A DNA stretch of 39,677 nucleotides, from assembly GCA_004377365.1 (NCBI GenBank), contig SOHZ01000442.1, positions 1-39,677 on the forward strand. The letters are read 5' to 3'. The position numbers and the translations under genes were made by a program. This DNA comes from Anaerolineales bacterium. Its GTDB lineage: Bacteria > Chloroflexota > Anaerolineae > E26-bin7. Each line of letters opens with the position of its first letter. The stretch's first letter is position 1. Below the pieces are notes generated by a model that did not search any database, was not told the origin of the DNA, and worked only from the letters and a program-made list of their open reading frames with translations. Positions 6,698 to 16,273 of the stretch are shown in pieces.

Positions 6698-8230
6698 ATG
6701 AACAGGAACAAAAAAGGCAACGTCAAGGGGGCTGCTGTTCGGCCCAGCCTGATACCGCCACCCCTGGCTGGCGTGCTGTCTTTAGTCATTCCTGGGCTGG
6801 GGCAGGTCCTGGCCAGGGCTGGACGGCGCGGCCTATTGCTGTTTTTCAGCATGGTCAGCGCCATCGGGCTGCTGACCTGGCGTATGCGCCTCATCGCCCG
6901 GCGGGAGGAGGGGGCGCTGGCCATCTTGCGCAAGGCTGTTGACAGGCAGCCCGTTTTCGTTATTCTCCTCCTTGTGGGTCTGATCCTGCTCTGGTTGTGG
7001 ATCGCCTGGGATGCCTATGGCCAGGCCCAGCCGGAGCGCCGAGGGGGCAGCGGCATCTTTTTTGTGGTGATTTTGCTCTTTTTCGTCCTGGGCTGGCAGA
7101 TCAGCGAGATTGACCTGTACAAGGCGGTGACAGAGATCTCCGACGCCGGGCCGCCGCTGCTGCGGGTGCTGTGGCCCTGGGAGGCAGCCGTCACACGGGA
7201 GGAGGCGGTCATCAGCGCCAGCGCTGAAATCCTGTCGCCCTGCGACGAGTTGCCGCCCCCCGCGCCGCCAGCGGAGGTGCCCGGCCAGCCCTACGTCATA
7301 GCCGACCCGACCTGCGGCGATCTCTCTGAATTGGACGAGAACAACCAGGTGGTGCTGGGCTCGACCCTGCACCTGCGTGGCTGGGGATTTGAGCCCAACA
7401 CAGACACGCAGATCTGGTGGGCGGATCCGCTCGGGAACGAGTTTCGGGTTCGGCAAGCCGGGGAATACATCCACTTCCTGACCGACGGCGAAGGGTCTTT
7501 TGAGCTCGACGTTGTCATGCCCTACCGCCTGATCCCCCCCAGCGCGGTGGGGAGGCAGATCCACCGGGTGGAGCCACGGCAGACCAGCGAAGTGGGTGGG
7601 CTTATGCCCAGCGAGCCGTTACGGTTGACGATTGAGCGCATGATAGAGACCATCTTCCTGGGGCTGATGGCCACATTGTTCGGCGTCGTGCTGGCCGTGC
7701 CGGTCAGTTTCATGGCCGCCCGCAACCTGATGTCCGGTTCTGTGGCCACAATGGCACTCTACTACGTCACCCGCACCATCCTGAACATCGTCCGCTCCAT
7801 CGAGCCGTTGATCTGGGCCATCATCGCTGTGGTGTGGGTGGGCCTGGGGCCCTTTGCCGGCATCATCGCCCTGACCCTGCACTCTATCGCGGCCCTGGGT
7901 AAACTGTACTCCGAGTCCATCGAGGGCATTGCCCCTGGCCCCATCGAGGCTATTCAGGCCACTGGTGCCAACTGGCTGCAAACGATCATGTACGGGGTAG
8001 TGCCGCAGATGATCCCGCCCTTTGTCTCTTTCACCATCTACCGCTGGGACATCAACGTGCGTATGTCCACCGTCATCGGCCTGGTGGGCGGCGGCGGCAT
8101 TGGCTTCCTGCTGATCCAGTACATTCGCTTGCTGGACTATCGCGCGGCAGGCATTGCCGTCTGGTTCATCGCCATCACTGTGGCCATTCTCGACTATGTC
8201 AGCGCTGATATCCGCCGGCGATTTGTCTAG
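6698..8230 (+). CDS. phnE: PhnE-type ABC permease with a large N-terminal extension
   Basis: Membrane permease of about 510 residues, nearly twice the usual 260-280 for PhnE. The C-terminal 200 residues are a standard binding-protein-dependent permease domain, with the EAA-type loop around AIQATGANWLQTIMYGVVPQ and the family block MSTVIGLVGGGGIGFLL. The N-terminal 300 residues contain three membrane segments (about 25-60, 85-105, 115-135) and then a soluble extracytoplasmic region (about 140-300) with beta-rich wording (STLHLRGWGFEPNTDTQIWW, DGEGSFELDVVMPY), possibly an Ig-like module. GGGAGG at 6683-6688 supports ATG 6698 over the overlapping GTG 6695. It is the only permease in the operon and probably works as a homodimer. 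Confidence 0.88.
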   Translation: MNRNKKGNVKGAAVRPSLIPPPLAGVLSLVIPGLGQVLARAGRRGLLLFFSMVSAIGLLTWRMRLIARREEGALAILRKAVDRQPVFVILLLVGLILLWLWIAWDAYGQAQPERRGGSGIFFVVILLFFVLGWQISEIDLYKAVTEISDAGPPLLRVLWPWEAAVTREEAVISASAEILSPCDELPPPAPPAEVPGQPYVIADPTCGDLSELDENNQVVLGSTLHLRGWGFEPNTDTQIWWADPLGNEFRVRQAGEYIHFLTDGEGSFELDVVMPYRLIPPSAVGRQIHRVEPRQTSEVGGLMPSEPLRLTIERMIETIFLGLMATLFGVVLAVPVSFMAARNLMSGSVATMALYYVTRTILNIVRSIEPLIWAIIAVVWVGLGPFAGIIALTLHSIAALGKLYSESIEGIAPGPIEAIQATGANWLQTIMYGVVPQMIPPFVSFTIYRWDINVRMSTVIGLVGGGGIGFLLIQYIRLLDYRAAGIAVWFIAITVAILDYVSADIRRRFV

Positions 8231-8275
8231 TACACGGCGGCGTAAATAAGCCAATGGTTACCAAAGTGGGACCAG

Positions 8276-8310
8276 CATCCTGAGTAGGCCGAAGGCCGTA
8301 TCGAAGGGTG
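8276..8310. repeat. Degenerate family A repeat downstream of phnE
   Basis: Reads CATCCTGAGTAGGCCGAAGG and continues to TCGAAGGGTG, matching the CCTGAG..TCGAAGGG pattern of other family A copies. Confidence 0.6.
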
Positions 8311-8370
8311 CGGGTTCGCAGCGGGTCGGCGTTTAAGCCGCCTGCTAGCCAACAACCCCATATTGAACTC

Positions 8371-8443
8371 AAAGGTGCTGCTCACCTGTACCACCTGTAC
8401 CGCAATAGTGGTGCAACAGTGGTAGTTGGAGAGCAGCACCTTT
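8371..8443 (+). terminator. Hairpin with third copy of the phn leader motif, possible operon terminator
   Basis: A perfect 13 bp outer stem (AAAGGTGCTGCTC 8371-8383 with GAGCAGCACCTTT 8431-8443) encloses the motif CCTGTACCGCAATAGTGGTG seen in the phn leader, itself closed by TACCAC/GTGGTA (8389-8394, 8419-8424). It lies between the convergent phnE and HPP genes. There is no strong T-run, so termination is uncertain. The rest of 8231-8529 holds only the repeat at 8276 and nothing else I recognise. Confidence 0.5.
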
Positions 8444-8529
8444 CGTCTTGCCTCACTACATTCTGCCCGCCCTGCGTATGGGAGGGGAGGCGATCCCCTG
8501 GGCGTTGTCGGAGATGGGGCTAAAGGCGT

Positions 8530-9033
8530 CTATAGCAAATTCTTCAATACGGGCTTTAGCAACCACTTCAGGGTAGAGATAAGGATAATTCCACACAATA
8601 CAAAAACAATGGTCAGGTAGTCCCATTTTTCAAGCATCAACCCCAGTGCTACACTGGTGGCCGGAGCATGCTCTGTATCTGTAACTACCATTAAAAAGAT
8701 GGCCAGGCCCACAGACAAAGCGCCAAAGACAATAGATGAGATTCTTTGGCTAACAAACAAGGATGCCATCCATGGCGACAGAGACAGGAAGTGACAGAAG
8801 CAGCCTACGGATATCCCCACGAGGTATCCTCCAATCATGAGTCTTGGTTTAGAGGCATCGTACGTCGGCATAGTGAAGGCGATGAAGGAACTGGCCCCCA
8901 GAGCGGCAACGGTCGCTGTGTGCGTCAGGACATCAAGGAAAACCAGCACGATTGCGATGATCAAAGTAGCCAGGGCGCATTGCAATACATATCTGGCCAC
9001 ATTATGCTTGAATTCCTTATCAATTATTCTCAT
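8530..9033 (-). CDS. HPP-family integral membrane protein
   Basis: A 167-residue protein with about four hydrophobic segments. The wording GASSFIAFTMPTYDASKPR followed by GGYLVGISVG, and later TDTEHAPATSVALGL, matches the HPP family (Pfam HPP), where the conserved prolines and the EHAPA-like block sit in the membrane. Some HPP proteins of cyanobacteria and plants have been linked to nitrite transport; this one's substrate is unknown. The frame begins at 9045, but ATG 9033 follows a G-rich GGGGGG site and the earlier start has none. It lies on the minus strand downstream of hppA but is separated by a terminator and a repeat. Confidence 0.85.
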   Translation of the reverse strand: MRIIDKEFKHNVARYVLQCALATLIIAIVLVFLDVLTHTATVAALGASSFIAFTMPTYDASKPRLMIGGYLVGISVGCFCHFLSLSPWMASLFVSQRISSIVFGALSVGLAIFLMVVTDTEHAPATSVALGLMLEKWDYLTIVFVLCGIILISTLKWLLKPVLKNLL

Positions 9034-9058
9034 GTTACCCCCCATTAGGAATTGGGCC

Positions 9059-9157
9059 AGACCCCAGGGGTTTTAGAGAGCGTGAGTTCCTACAGTATTG
9101 CTCTTCAAACCAGGGTTATCTGCCCCAAAAGTTGGCTGATGAAAACCCCTGGGGTCT
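9059..9157. repeat. 99 bp MITE-like element (family C), copy 1
   Basis: Perfect 16 bp terminal inverted repeats, AGACCCCAGGGGTTTT (9059-9074) and its complement (9142-9157). A second copy with the same ends is at 17572-17667. The interiors of the two are not alike, and no ORF lies inside. Confidence 0.8.
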
Positions 9158-9190
9158 CAAGTTGACACCTATGCTACGGTGAGACACAAA

Positions 9191-9263
9191 AAGCCTCTAC
9201 CTCCAAAGAGACTGGTCATCTCTTAAAGGAAAAGGGATGGCTAGCCTCCAAGGGTAGAGGCTT
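9191..9263 (-). terminator. Terminator downstream of hppA
   Basis: AAGCCTCTACC (9191-9201) pairs with GGTAGAGGCTT (9253-9263). On the minus strand the closing arm is followed by TTTGTG, extending the T-run. The long loop holds an inner AGAGA..TCTCT hairpin. It lies about 80 bases past the hppA stop. Confidence 0.65.
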
Positions 9264-9340
9264 ATATTCTATAACATAGGCCCCCAAGTGCTTGACCCAG
9301 AGCTATTCTGGCAGATGTGCCTAAGAAGTCAGGTCTTCTG

Positions 9341-11371
9341 TCACCACTTGAGTCCGTACATCAGGAACAGAGGTAGACAGGTTATTGATAGGATGTTTCC
9401 CATTTTGATCAGAATGTGCAAAGAGGGGCCGGCCGTGTCCTTGAGCGGATCGCCAAAGGTGTCACCGACGACGGCGGCCGCATGGGCGGGGGTGCCTTTC
9501 CCTCCATAGTGGCCGTCCTCAATGTATTTCTTGGCATTATCCCAGGCTCCGCCAGCGTTGAACATAAAGGTGGCCAGGATAGCCCCCACGATCTTGACGG
9601 CGATCAGGAAGGCAGCCAGAGCCCAGACCCCCAGGGTGAAGCCGATGATGAGGGGCGCAACGACTCCCACCAGGGTGGGCAGGATCATCTCCCGGAGCGA
9701 ATCCTTAGTAGCGATGTCCACGCAGCGGGAGTAATCCGGCTTGGCTTTGCCTTCCATCAGCCCAGGGATCTCGCGGAACTGCCGTCGGACCTCCTCGACC
9801 ACCTTGAAAGCCGAGCGGCCAACGGAACGAATGGCAAGGGCCGAAAATAGGAAGGGGACAGTAGCTCCGATCATCATGGCCACGATGTTCTTAGGATCGG
9901 CCAGGTAAATGGGGATATCTTCGACTCGCGTGAAAGGCATGCCCTGATGTCTGGTGGCTTCTGTGAGATAAGCGAAGAGAATCACCACGCTGGTCATCAG
10001 GGCGCAGGCCATGCCGTAGCCCTTGGTGATGGCCTTGGTGATGTTGCCGGCCGCGTCCAGCACGTCGCCAGCCCGCCTCACCTCCTGGCCCAGGCCGGAC
10101 ATCTCAGCAATGCCACCGGCGTTATCGACGATGGGGCCAAAGGCATCAGAGGCCATGATGATACCCTTCATCTCGGTGATGCCCAGGGTGGCCGCGGCGA
10201 TGCCAAAGAAACCCAGCAGCCCCCCACCCATGATCAGATAGGCAGCCATGTTCACCAGGGCGATGACGATAATGCCCAGCGCCGGGCTCTCCAGACCGTA
10301 GGAGAAACCAGCCAACAGATTGAGGGCCGCTCCGCTCTGGGTGGCCTTGGCCATCTCCAGTACCGGCTTCTTCATGCCGGTGTAATACTGTACGATAAGG
10401 GAGATGGCCAGAGCAGCAAACAGGCCCAGGGAGAGACACCAGAACAGCCGGATGTCGTGCATCAAGTATCGGGCCAGAAGGTAAAAAGTGATCAAGGAGA
10501 AAGCACCAGTGGTGAAGAGGCCAATGTTGATAGCGGTGATGGGGTTGCGCCTACCCGTACCCCGCACCGCCAGAGCACCCAGCACAGCCCCAATGGCCCC
10601 GATGGATCGGGTCAATAGAGGGAAAAGGATAGCATTGAAGCCATAGACGGGCAGGAAGGCCAGTCCCACTATCATGGTTCCGACCAGGTTATCGGAGCCC
10701 GACAAAGAGGTCAGCGCCACGCCCGGCGCAGTCTCCCACGTTGTCACCCACCAAATCAGCGATGACGGCTGCGTTGCGCGGGTCGTCTTCGGGGATGCCA
10801 GCCTCGATCTTGCCCACCAGGTCGGCGCCCACATCGGCCGCCTTGGTGTAGATGCCGCCTCCGAGCTGCGCGAACAACGAGGCAAGACTGGCTCCGAAAC
10901 CAAAGCCCACCAACAAGCTCACCCGCTTAGGAGTGCTCGGACTGATCCCAAAAATGATGGCCAGGATAGAGATGCCCAGCAGATTGTGGGCCACGATGCC
11001 CAGGCCCATGATCGAGCCCCCGCGGAAAGCCAAAGTGAGAGCCTTTCCTAGGTCGTTCGAACGTTGGCCCTCACTGCAGCGTTCATGCCGATGAGGACGG
11101 CTGACATGGAGAAGAGGGCCCCGAAGACAAATCCAAAGGCTATCTGCCACTCAGGCATGACGATGAAGAGAAGGATCGCTAGCCTCACGATGAAGTAGGC
11201 AATCGTAAGGAACTCTCTTCGCAGGAAGGTGTTGGCTCCCTCCTGTATAAAGGATGCGATTTCCTTCATCCTTGGAGTGCCGGCATCTTCTTTCACCACC
11301 ATCCAATAGAAGATACCGACAAAGATCATAGCGAAAATGCCGGCTGCAGGGGTGAAGAGTATAGGGTCCAT
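9341..11371 (-). pseudogene. hppA: Membrane-bound proton-pumping pyrophosphatase, split by two frameshifts
   Basis: The full length of a membrane H+-pyrophosphatase is present but lies in three successive reading frames: about 11371-11056, then 11060-10695, then about 10710-9341. The first break follows NVRT, where about 19 bases (roughly ANAAR-type residues) appear missing. The second follows GADLF, where two bases appear missing. The frame before the first break and after the second is the same, so the net change is a multiple of three, but an in-frame TAG stops translation at the first break. Active-site blocks survive: [34 protein letters not shown], and DNAGGIAEMSGL. GNITKA carries Lys at the position that marks K+-independent enzymes. 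One canonical Asn (AD-N-VGDNVGD) is Leu. Start ATG 11371 has GGAGA upstream. Promoter and terminator look intact, so recent decay or sequence errors are both possible. Confidence 0.85.
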
Positions 11372-11433
11372 AGAAAAGTCTCCTTTCTCATCTTGCATTT
11401 GGTTGTTTTGGCTACCGGTGACGCACGTCCCAT

Positions 11434-11463
11434 ATTCTACTTAAATATGCGGCCAAAAGTCAA
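11434..11463 (-). promoter_or_regulatory. Promoter of hppA
   Basis: On the minus strand TTGACT (11463-11458) and TAGAAT (11439-11434) with an 18-base spacer, about 65 bases before the hppA start. Confidence 0.65.
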
Positions 11464-11618
11464 CATTTTAGGCCAATTTTAATGTCCTCTCAATGTTGTG
11501 CGATACGGTACACTCCGGTGCAGGTAAGGGGGGAGAGCGTTACATGCCTGGGATATTAATAATAAGGGGAAGTACCTTCAACAAAAATGTCCCACACCCC
11601 CGAAAAAGTGGGGGTAAA

Positions 11619-11650
11619 TTGACACACCTCTTGCATTGTTGTGGTATAAT
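11619..11650 (+). promoter_or_regulatory. Extended -10 promoter ahead of the ABC stump and sigA
   Basis: TATAAT at 11645-11650 preceded by TGG, an extended -10. TTGACA at 11619-11624 is 20 bases upstream, which is longer than ideal, so the extended -10 may be the main determinant. Just upstream, ACCCCC and GGGGGT (about 11596-11615) form a small inverted repeat that could be an operator. Confidence 0.65.
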
Positions 11651-11690
11651 AATAGTAGTAGTGTTTTTGATTCTAGGGAGGCTGTGAGCC

Positions 11691-11765
11691 ATGATTCAGG
11701 TGGAGAACCTGACCAAGTACTACGGCGATCTGACCGCCATCAAAAACGTCAGCTTCAATGTAGAT
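11691..11765 (+). pseudogene. 5' stump of an ABC transporter ATPase gene
   Basis: GGGAGG and an ATG at 11691 begin MIQVENLTKYYGDLTAIKNV and continue to SFNVD, the typical first 25 residues of an ABC-2-type ATP-binding subunit. Homology then stops: the frame continues as RRGKTDGQ and ends at 11871 without Walker A, signature or Walker B motifs. RGKT could be a collapsed remnant of Walker A, but I cannot show that. The promoter and ribosome binding site are intact, so this looks like a gene deleted from just after its start, leaving its promoter to run into sigA. Confidence 0.7.
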
Positions 11766-11803
11766 AGACGTGGTAAAACTGACGGTCAAAGGACCGGAGG
11801 GGA

Positions 11804-11957
11804 CTACCCGCCTGAGCCGGGTGGAAGGTCAGCCGTGGCAGACAAATGCCCTACACCCAACATATTATCCTGAGGAGAGGGGACATCGGGGAGACACCAT
11901 TTGGCTGAGCTCGCGAAAGCCCTCCATGCCCCCCCCCGGCCTGCTGCGCAGGCCGGG
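11804..11957 (+). other. sigA leader with two hairpins
   Basis: The roughly 360 nt between the promoter and sigA holds a 7 bp hairpin (11804-11810 with 11818-11824) and a perfect 10 bp hairpin, CCCGGCCTGC with GCAGGCCGGG (11935-11944, 11948-11957). Neither has a T-run. No known riboswitch was recognised. Confidence 0.45.
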
Positions 11958-12017
11958 CAATCGCTGACGATGCTGGCGATAGGCGGTAGACCCTAAATGA
12001 TAAAGGAGTTGAGTACA

Positions 12018-13211
12018 GTGACCGAAGAAACAGAAGGAACGGAAACAGGACGGGATGCTACCGAGCAGTTGCTCAATTTGGGAAAAGAACAAGGATTCTT
12101 GACCTACGATGACATACTGGCGATTTTCCCGGAGGTGGAAACCAACCTAGAGCAGCTTGAAGAGCTGTTCAGTACCCTTTTCGAGCTAAGTATCACAGTC
12201 AGTGAGGCAGGTAAGGAAAGGGCAATAGCTCAGGTCGAAAAGCCAGGCGCAACGGCGGAGAGCAAGCAAGACAAAGGTGCAGAGGCCTTTGATTTAAGCG
12301 CTATTGACATTGACGATTCGATCAGTCTATATCTGAAAGAGATTGGCCAGGTGCCTCTGTTGACGGCAGAGGAGGAAGTGAGGCTGGCCAAGAAAATGGA
12401 GAGAGGCAAAAGAGCCCGGCGGCACCTGCCCCTCGGAGAGGCCACGGACGACACCCGAGAGCATTTGGAGAAGCTGGTAGAAGAGGGGAAAGCTGCCCAG
12501 GAACATCTGGTGAAAGCCAATTCTCGCCTGGTGGTCAGTGTGGCCAAGAAGTACATCGGACGAGGGGTGCCTTTCCTGGATCTGATCCAGGAGGGCAACA
12601 TTGGTCTCATCCGGGCGGTAACCAAGTTTGACTACCGTCGTGGCTACAAATTCTCGACCTACGCTACCTGGTGGATCCGCCAGGCCGTGACCAGAGCCAT
12701 TGCCGATCAAGGACGGACTATCCGGGTGCCTGTTCACATGTACGAGCAGATCAACAAACTCACGCGGACCTCACGGAAACTAGTGCAGGAATTGGGGCGC
12801 CAACCCACCATCGAGGAAATCGCTGAGGAATTGGACATCTCCCTGCGCAAGGTCGAGCGGATCATGAGAGTTGCTCAGAGGCCCTTGTCTCTGGAAACGC
12901 CCGTAGGGGAGGAAGAGAACAGCTATCTGGGCGACTTTATCGAGGATGTGGAGACCGTCGCCCCGGTGGACGCTGCCTCTCGCAGCTTGCTGCGAGAAGA
13001 ACTGGATGAGACTCTGTCTTCATTGACCCCTCGCGAGGTGCGCATCTTGCAGCTTCGCTTTGGCCTGGTTGACGGTTACAGCTACACCCTGGAGGAAGTA
13101 GGGCGCAAGTTCGGTGTGACACGCGAACGCATCCGCCAGATAGAGGCCCACGCTTTGGGCCGGCTGCGCCATCCCAGCCGTAGTCGGAGGCTGCGGGATT
13201 ATCTGAGTTGA
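12018..13211 (+). CDS. sigA: Principal RNA polymerase sigma factor (sigma-70/SigA)
   Basis: Housekeeping sigma factor of about 397 residues that directs RNA polymerase to -10/-35 promoters. A region 1.1-like acidic N-terminus leads to region 1.2 ([20 protein letters not shown]), region 2 ([40 protein letters not shown]), region 3 ([27 protein letters not shown]) and region 4 ([33 protein letters not shown]). These are full group 1 signatures. The frame is open from ATG 11997, but GTG 12018 follows AAGGAG at 9 bases and is the better start. It fits with the consensus promoters seen across the window. It is followed by a terminator shared with convergent rtcB. Confidence 0.95.
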   Translation: MTEETEGTETGRDATEQLLNLGKEQGFLTYDDILAIFPEVETNLEQLEELFSTLFELSITVSEAGKERAIAQVEKPGATAESKQDKGAEAFDLSAIDIDDSISLYLKEIGQVPLLTAEEEVRLAKKMERGKRARRHLPLGEATDDTREHLEKLVEEGKAAQEHLVKANSRLVVSVAKKYIGRGVPFLDLIQEGNIGLIRAVTKFDYRRGYKFSTYATWWIRQAVTRAIADQGRTIRVPVHMYEQINKLTRTSRKLVQELGRQPTIEEIAEELDISLRKVERIMRVAQRPLSLETPVGEEENSYLGDFIEDVETVAPVDAASRSLLREELDETLSSLTPREVRILQLRFGLVDGYSYTLEEVGRKFGVTRERIRQIEAHALGRLRHPSRSRRLRDYLS

Positions 13212-13268
13212 AGGAGTACCAGTGAATGGCGCTGCTCGGTTCCTCTCCAAGACTGAATAGACAAGGTT

Positions 13269-13300
13269 ACAGCGCCGTCCCATTCTCGGGGCGGCGCTGT
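13269..13300. terminator. Hairpin between convergent sigA and rtcB
   Basis: ACAGCGCCG-TCCC pairs with GGGG-CGGCGCTGT across a 6-base loop. It lies 58 bases past the sigA stop and 41 bases past the rtcB stop, so it can serve both. Flanking T-runs are short. Confidence 0.65.
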
Positions 13301-13340
13301 CATTTGGAGCAGTGTTTAGATCACAGGAGATGCCAAACTC

Positions 13341-14792
13341 TTACCCTTTCATCACTGCTAGGGGCCGCAGCTTGGCCACCTTGCGGGCCAGACCGGCGCG
13401 GTGCACCACATCCACCACGTGCTCAATGTCCTTGTAGGCGGCCGGAGCTTCTTCGGCCAGACCAGGCATGCTCTTGGCTCGCACCTGGATGCCCTGAGCC
13501 TCCAACTCGGCTTTCAATTTGTCGCCACGGATCCGCTTCTTGGCCGCCTTGCGGCTCAGCACCCGCCCGGCCCCGTGGCACGTCGAGCCGAAGCTGGTTC
13601 TCATGGCTTCCTTAGTGCCGACCAAGACATAGGAGGCAGTCCCCATATCGCCAGGTACCAGGACCGGCTGGCCCACCGCGCGATAGATCTCTGGTAATTC
13701 TGGCCGGCCCGGCCCGAAAGCCCGCGTGGCTCCCTTGCGGTGGACGCAGAGCTTGGTGCGCCGGCCGTCTACCTCGTATTCTTCGATCTTGGCAATGTTG
13801 TGGGCCACATCGTAGACGGTAGTCAGTTCCCAATTTCTGACCTTGCCAGCCAATATCTCCTCGAAGGTGCGCCGGGCGAGATGGGCCAGGCACTGGCGGT
13901 TGGCCCAGGCATAGTTAGCTGCCCCCGCCATGGCTGCAAAGTAATCCCGTCCCTCGGGTGAGTCCAAAGGAGCGCAGACCAACTGCCGGTCGGGCAGCTC
14001 GATGTGGTATTTCCTCACCACTTCCTGCAACGAGCGCACATAGTCGGTGCAGACCTGGTGGCCCAGGCCCCGTGAGCCAGAGTGGACCTGGACAGCCAGT
14101 TGGCCCGGGAAGAGGCCGAAAGTATCGGCTACCTCTTCATCGTAAACCTCCACCACCTCTTCGATCTCCAAGAAGTGATTGCCTGAGCCCAGGGTGCCCA
14201 ACTGGTTTTTGCCTCGCTCCTTGGCCCGCGAGCTCACCGCCCGCGCCTCGGCCCCAGCCATGGCTCCTCTTTCCTCAATACGCTCCAAATCCTCCCGGGA
14301 GCCGTAGCCTTGCTTCACCGCCCAGGCGGCCCCTTTTTCCAACACTTGATCCATCTGTCTGGAAGAGAGCTTGATGCTGCCTTTTTTGCCCACTCCGCTG
14401 GGCACGTTGCGATAGAGGGCACTGATCAGCGTGCTGATGTGAGGTTTGACCTCGTCGGCCTCTATGCTGGAAATCAGAAGCCGCACGCCACAGTTGATAT
14501 CGTAACCAACACCTCCGGGCGAAATGATGCCAGAAGGGTAGCGGGTGGCAGCCACGCCGCCGATGGTGAAACCGTAGCCCTGGTGAATGTCAGGCATGGC
14601 CAGGGCATAGCCGACGATGCCAGGCAGAGTGGCTGTGTTGACCAGTTGCTCCAGAGAGCGGTCGCGTAAGGTCGCTTCCAACAGTTTCTCATCAGCATAG
14701 ATGCGAGCCGGCACACGCATATCCTCACGGTATTCTTTTGGTATCTCATATAGATAGTCAGTGATGCGCTTCATGTCCTTTTTGTCAACCAT
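13341..14792 (-). CDS. rtcB: RNA-splicing/repair ligase RtcB
   Basis: GTP- and Mn-dependent ligase of 483 residues that joins 2',3'-cyclic phosphate (or 3'-phosphate) and 5'-OH RNA ends. Conserved blocks: [16 protein letters not shown], the metal-binding Cys in [56 protein letters not shown], and the guanylylated His in [12 protein letters not shown]. Length is normal. The frame is open to 14822, but ATG 14792 directly follows AAGGAGGAGTGGAG. Its activator, archease, is encoded just upstream (14838-15248), a very common pairing. Confidence 0.96.
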   Translation of the reverse strand: MVDKKDMKRITDYLYEIPKEYREDMRVPARIYADEKLLEATLRDRSLEQLVNTATLPGIVGYALAMPDIHQGYGFTIGGVAATRYPSGIISPGGVGYDINCGVRLLISSIEADEVKPHISTLISALYRNVPSGVGKKGSIKLSSRQMDQVLEKGAAWAVKQGYGSREDLERIEERGAMAGAEARAVSSRAKERGKNQLGTLGSGNHFLEIEEVVEVYDEEVADTFGLFPGQLAVQVHSGSRGLGHQVCTDYVRSLQEVVRKYHIELPDRQLVCAPLDSPEGRDYFAAMAGAANYAWANRQCLAHLARRTFEEILAGKVRNWELTTVYDVAHNIAKIEEYEVDGRRTKLCVHRKGATRAFGPGRPELPEIYRAVGQPVLVPGDMGTASYVLVGTKEAMRTSFGSTCHGAGRVLSRKAAKKRIRGDKLKAELEAQGIQVRAKSMPGLAEEAPAAYKDIEHVVDVVHRAGLARKVAKLRPLAVMKG

Positions 14793-14837
14793 CTCCACTC
14801 CTCCTTGAAACGACAGTCTCAACCTCGCCCAATCGTG

Positions 14838-15248
14838 CTAGACATCAAAGACAACGGTGACCAGGCAGCCATCTTCTGTTTCCCTGATTTCCAAACCATG
14901 GAAAGTGGCTGCTTTGACAGTCAGCTTGCTGGCCGCCATTTTAGCCCCCCATACAATCGCTGAGAGGGCACTGGAGGACAGAGCTTCAATCTCGAAACGG
15001 CTGTAGAGCTCCTCCTCCACCTCGTGCAGGTAGAGCAGTTCGTTGAGCCAATCAACCAGAAGCGCCTCGTAATCCAGCGACTCCAGGCTTATCTCATGAC
15101 TTATGGTGGGCTCCAGTCCCTCCAGGTCAGCCATCAAGCTGAACATTCCGTAAGCGGCATTGGCAAAGACTTCCTTCAGGCTGTGACCGCGCACTTTCAG
15201 AGCCAGGTCGGCGGTGTGTTCCAGCTCTTCAAAGTGAAATAAAGTCAT
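14838..15248 (-). CDS. Archease (RtcB activator)
   Basis: A 136-residue archease, which speeds RtcB guanylylation and helps its turnover. The HTADLAL block near the N-terminus and the closing TVVFDV carry the conserved metal-binding acidic residues, with the middle VDWLNELLYLHE block also typical. ATG 15248 is preferred over TTG 15254. It is 45 bases upstream of rtcB on the same strand and 8 bases from ribF, so ribF, archease and rtcB are likely one transcript. Confidence 0.93.
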   Translation of the reverse strand: MTLFHFEELEHTADLALKVRGHSLKEVFANAAYGMFSLMADLEGLEPTISHEISLESLDYEALLVDWLNELLYLHEVEEELYSRFEIEALSSSALSAIVWGAKMAASKLTVKAATFHGLEIRETEDGCLVTVVFDV

Positions 15249-15256
15249 GGTCAAAC

Positions 15257-16258
15257 CTACGATGAGGCAGCCAAGGGCCGAACTTTGTCCTGAGGGGCTT
15301 CGGTCCGAAGGGCTTCCTCCGGCCAGGGGAACGGCTTTTCGGCGGCCAGGATACGACGTGCTTCTATGACGTCCTTCTCTATCTGAGCTATCAAATCCTT
15401 GATTTCGGTGAACCTCTTCTCAGGGCGCAGGCGCTGGACAAACTCGACCACCAGATCGCAACCGTAGATATCGGCCTCGAAATCCAGGAGGTAGGTCTCC
15501 ACGGTGCGCTCACCGTTGTCGAAACTGGGGCGCACCCCCACGTTGGCCACCCCCTCATAGCGTTCCTCTCCCAGGACGGCATAGACGACGTAAATGCCAT
15601 TGGCCGGAACGGCCCGTTCTGGCCGTACCTCCAGGTTGGCAGTGGGAAAACCCAGGCAGCGTCCGCGCTGGGCCCCTCGCACCACCTCTCCGGCCAGACT
15701 TGGGTAGCGCCCCAAGAGTTCGGCAGCCTCACGCACCTGTCCCCTGAACAACAGGGAACGAATGCGGGTGCTGCTGATAACCTCGCCCTTCCAGATCAAA
15801 GGGTTGATGGGCTCAACAGAAAAGCCTATCTCTTTGCCCAAGGCCCGCAAAACCTCTGACGTCCCCTCACGGCCATAGCCCAGGGCGAAATCCTTTCCCA
15901 CCCACAACTCTGTCATGCGCAATTGCCGAGAGACCATCTCTACGAAATCTCGGGCCAAAGTCTGGGCCATCTCTCGGTTGAAAGGCAAGATAGCCACGAT
16001 GTCCAGCCCCAATCTCTCCAGGAGAGCGGCCTTTTCACCAGGTGTGGTGATGTACCGGGTAGGGTTTCCGGGCGAGAGCACGGCGCTGGGATGGGGATGA
16101 AAGGTGATCAGGCCAGCCAGGCGATGGGTCCGTCTGGCCTTTTGTAGCAGTTGTCCGATGAGATATTGATGTCCACGGTGAACGCCGTCAAAGGCCCCAA
16201 TGGTCAGAATGGTATCTTTATCCAGGTGAACCTGGGATAAATCGTCAATTATCTGCAT
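15257..16258 (-). CDS. ribF: Bifunctional riboflavin kinase/FAD synthetase
   Basis: RibF of 333 residues, which converts riboflavin to FMN and then FAD. The N-terminal nucleotidyltransferase half has GAFDGVHRGHQYLI (HxGH-type motif) and SSTRIRSLL. The C-terminal riboflavin kinase half has GRCLGFPTANL, the Mg/ATP-binding region, and GVANVGVRPSF followed by ETYLLDF. Length is slightly above the family's usual 305-320. It sits between truB and archease with short gaps; truB-ribF adjacency is widespread. Its substrate could be supplied by the riboflavin importer at 26160-28896 in the same window. Confidence 0.95.
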   Translation of the reverse strand: MQIIDDLSQVHLDKDTILTIGAFDGVHRGHQYLIGQLLQKARRTHRLAGLITFHPHPSAVLSPGNPTRYITTPGEKAALLERLGLDIVAILPFNREMAQTLARDFVEMVSRQLRMTELWVGKDFALGYGREGTSEVLRALGKEIGFSVEPINPLIWKGEVISSTRIRSLLFRGQVREAAELLGRYPSLAGEVVRGAQRGRCLGFPTANLEVRPERAVPANGIYVVYAVLGEERYEGVANVGVRPSFDNGERTVETYLLDFEADIYGCDLVVEFVQRLRPEKRFTEIKDLIAQIEKDVIEARRILAAEKPFPWPEEALRTEAPQDKVRPLAASS

Positions 16259-16273
16259 GGCGTAGCTTGATGG

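Noticed and set aside
9947-10618. A 223-codon plus-strand frame
   Set aside because: Antisense to hppA; its Asp/Gly/His-rich translation has no family features.
11770-11967. A 65-codon ORF between the ABC stump and sigA
   Set aside because: No family resemblance, no ribosome binding site, and it overlaps hairpins of the leader.
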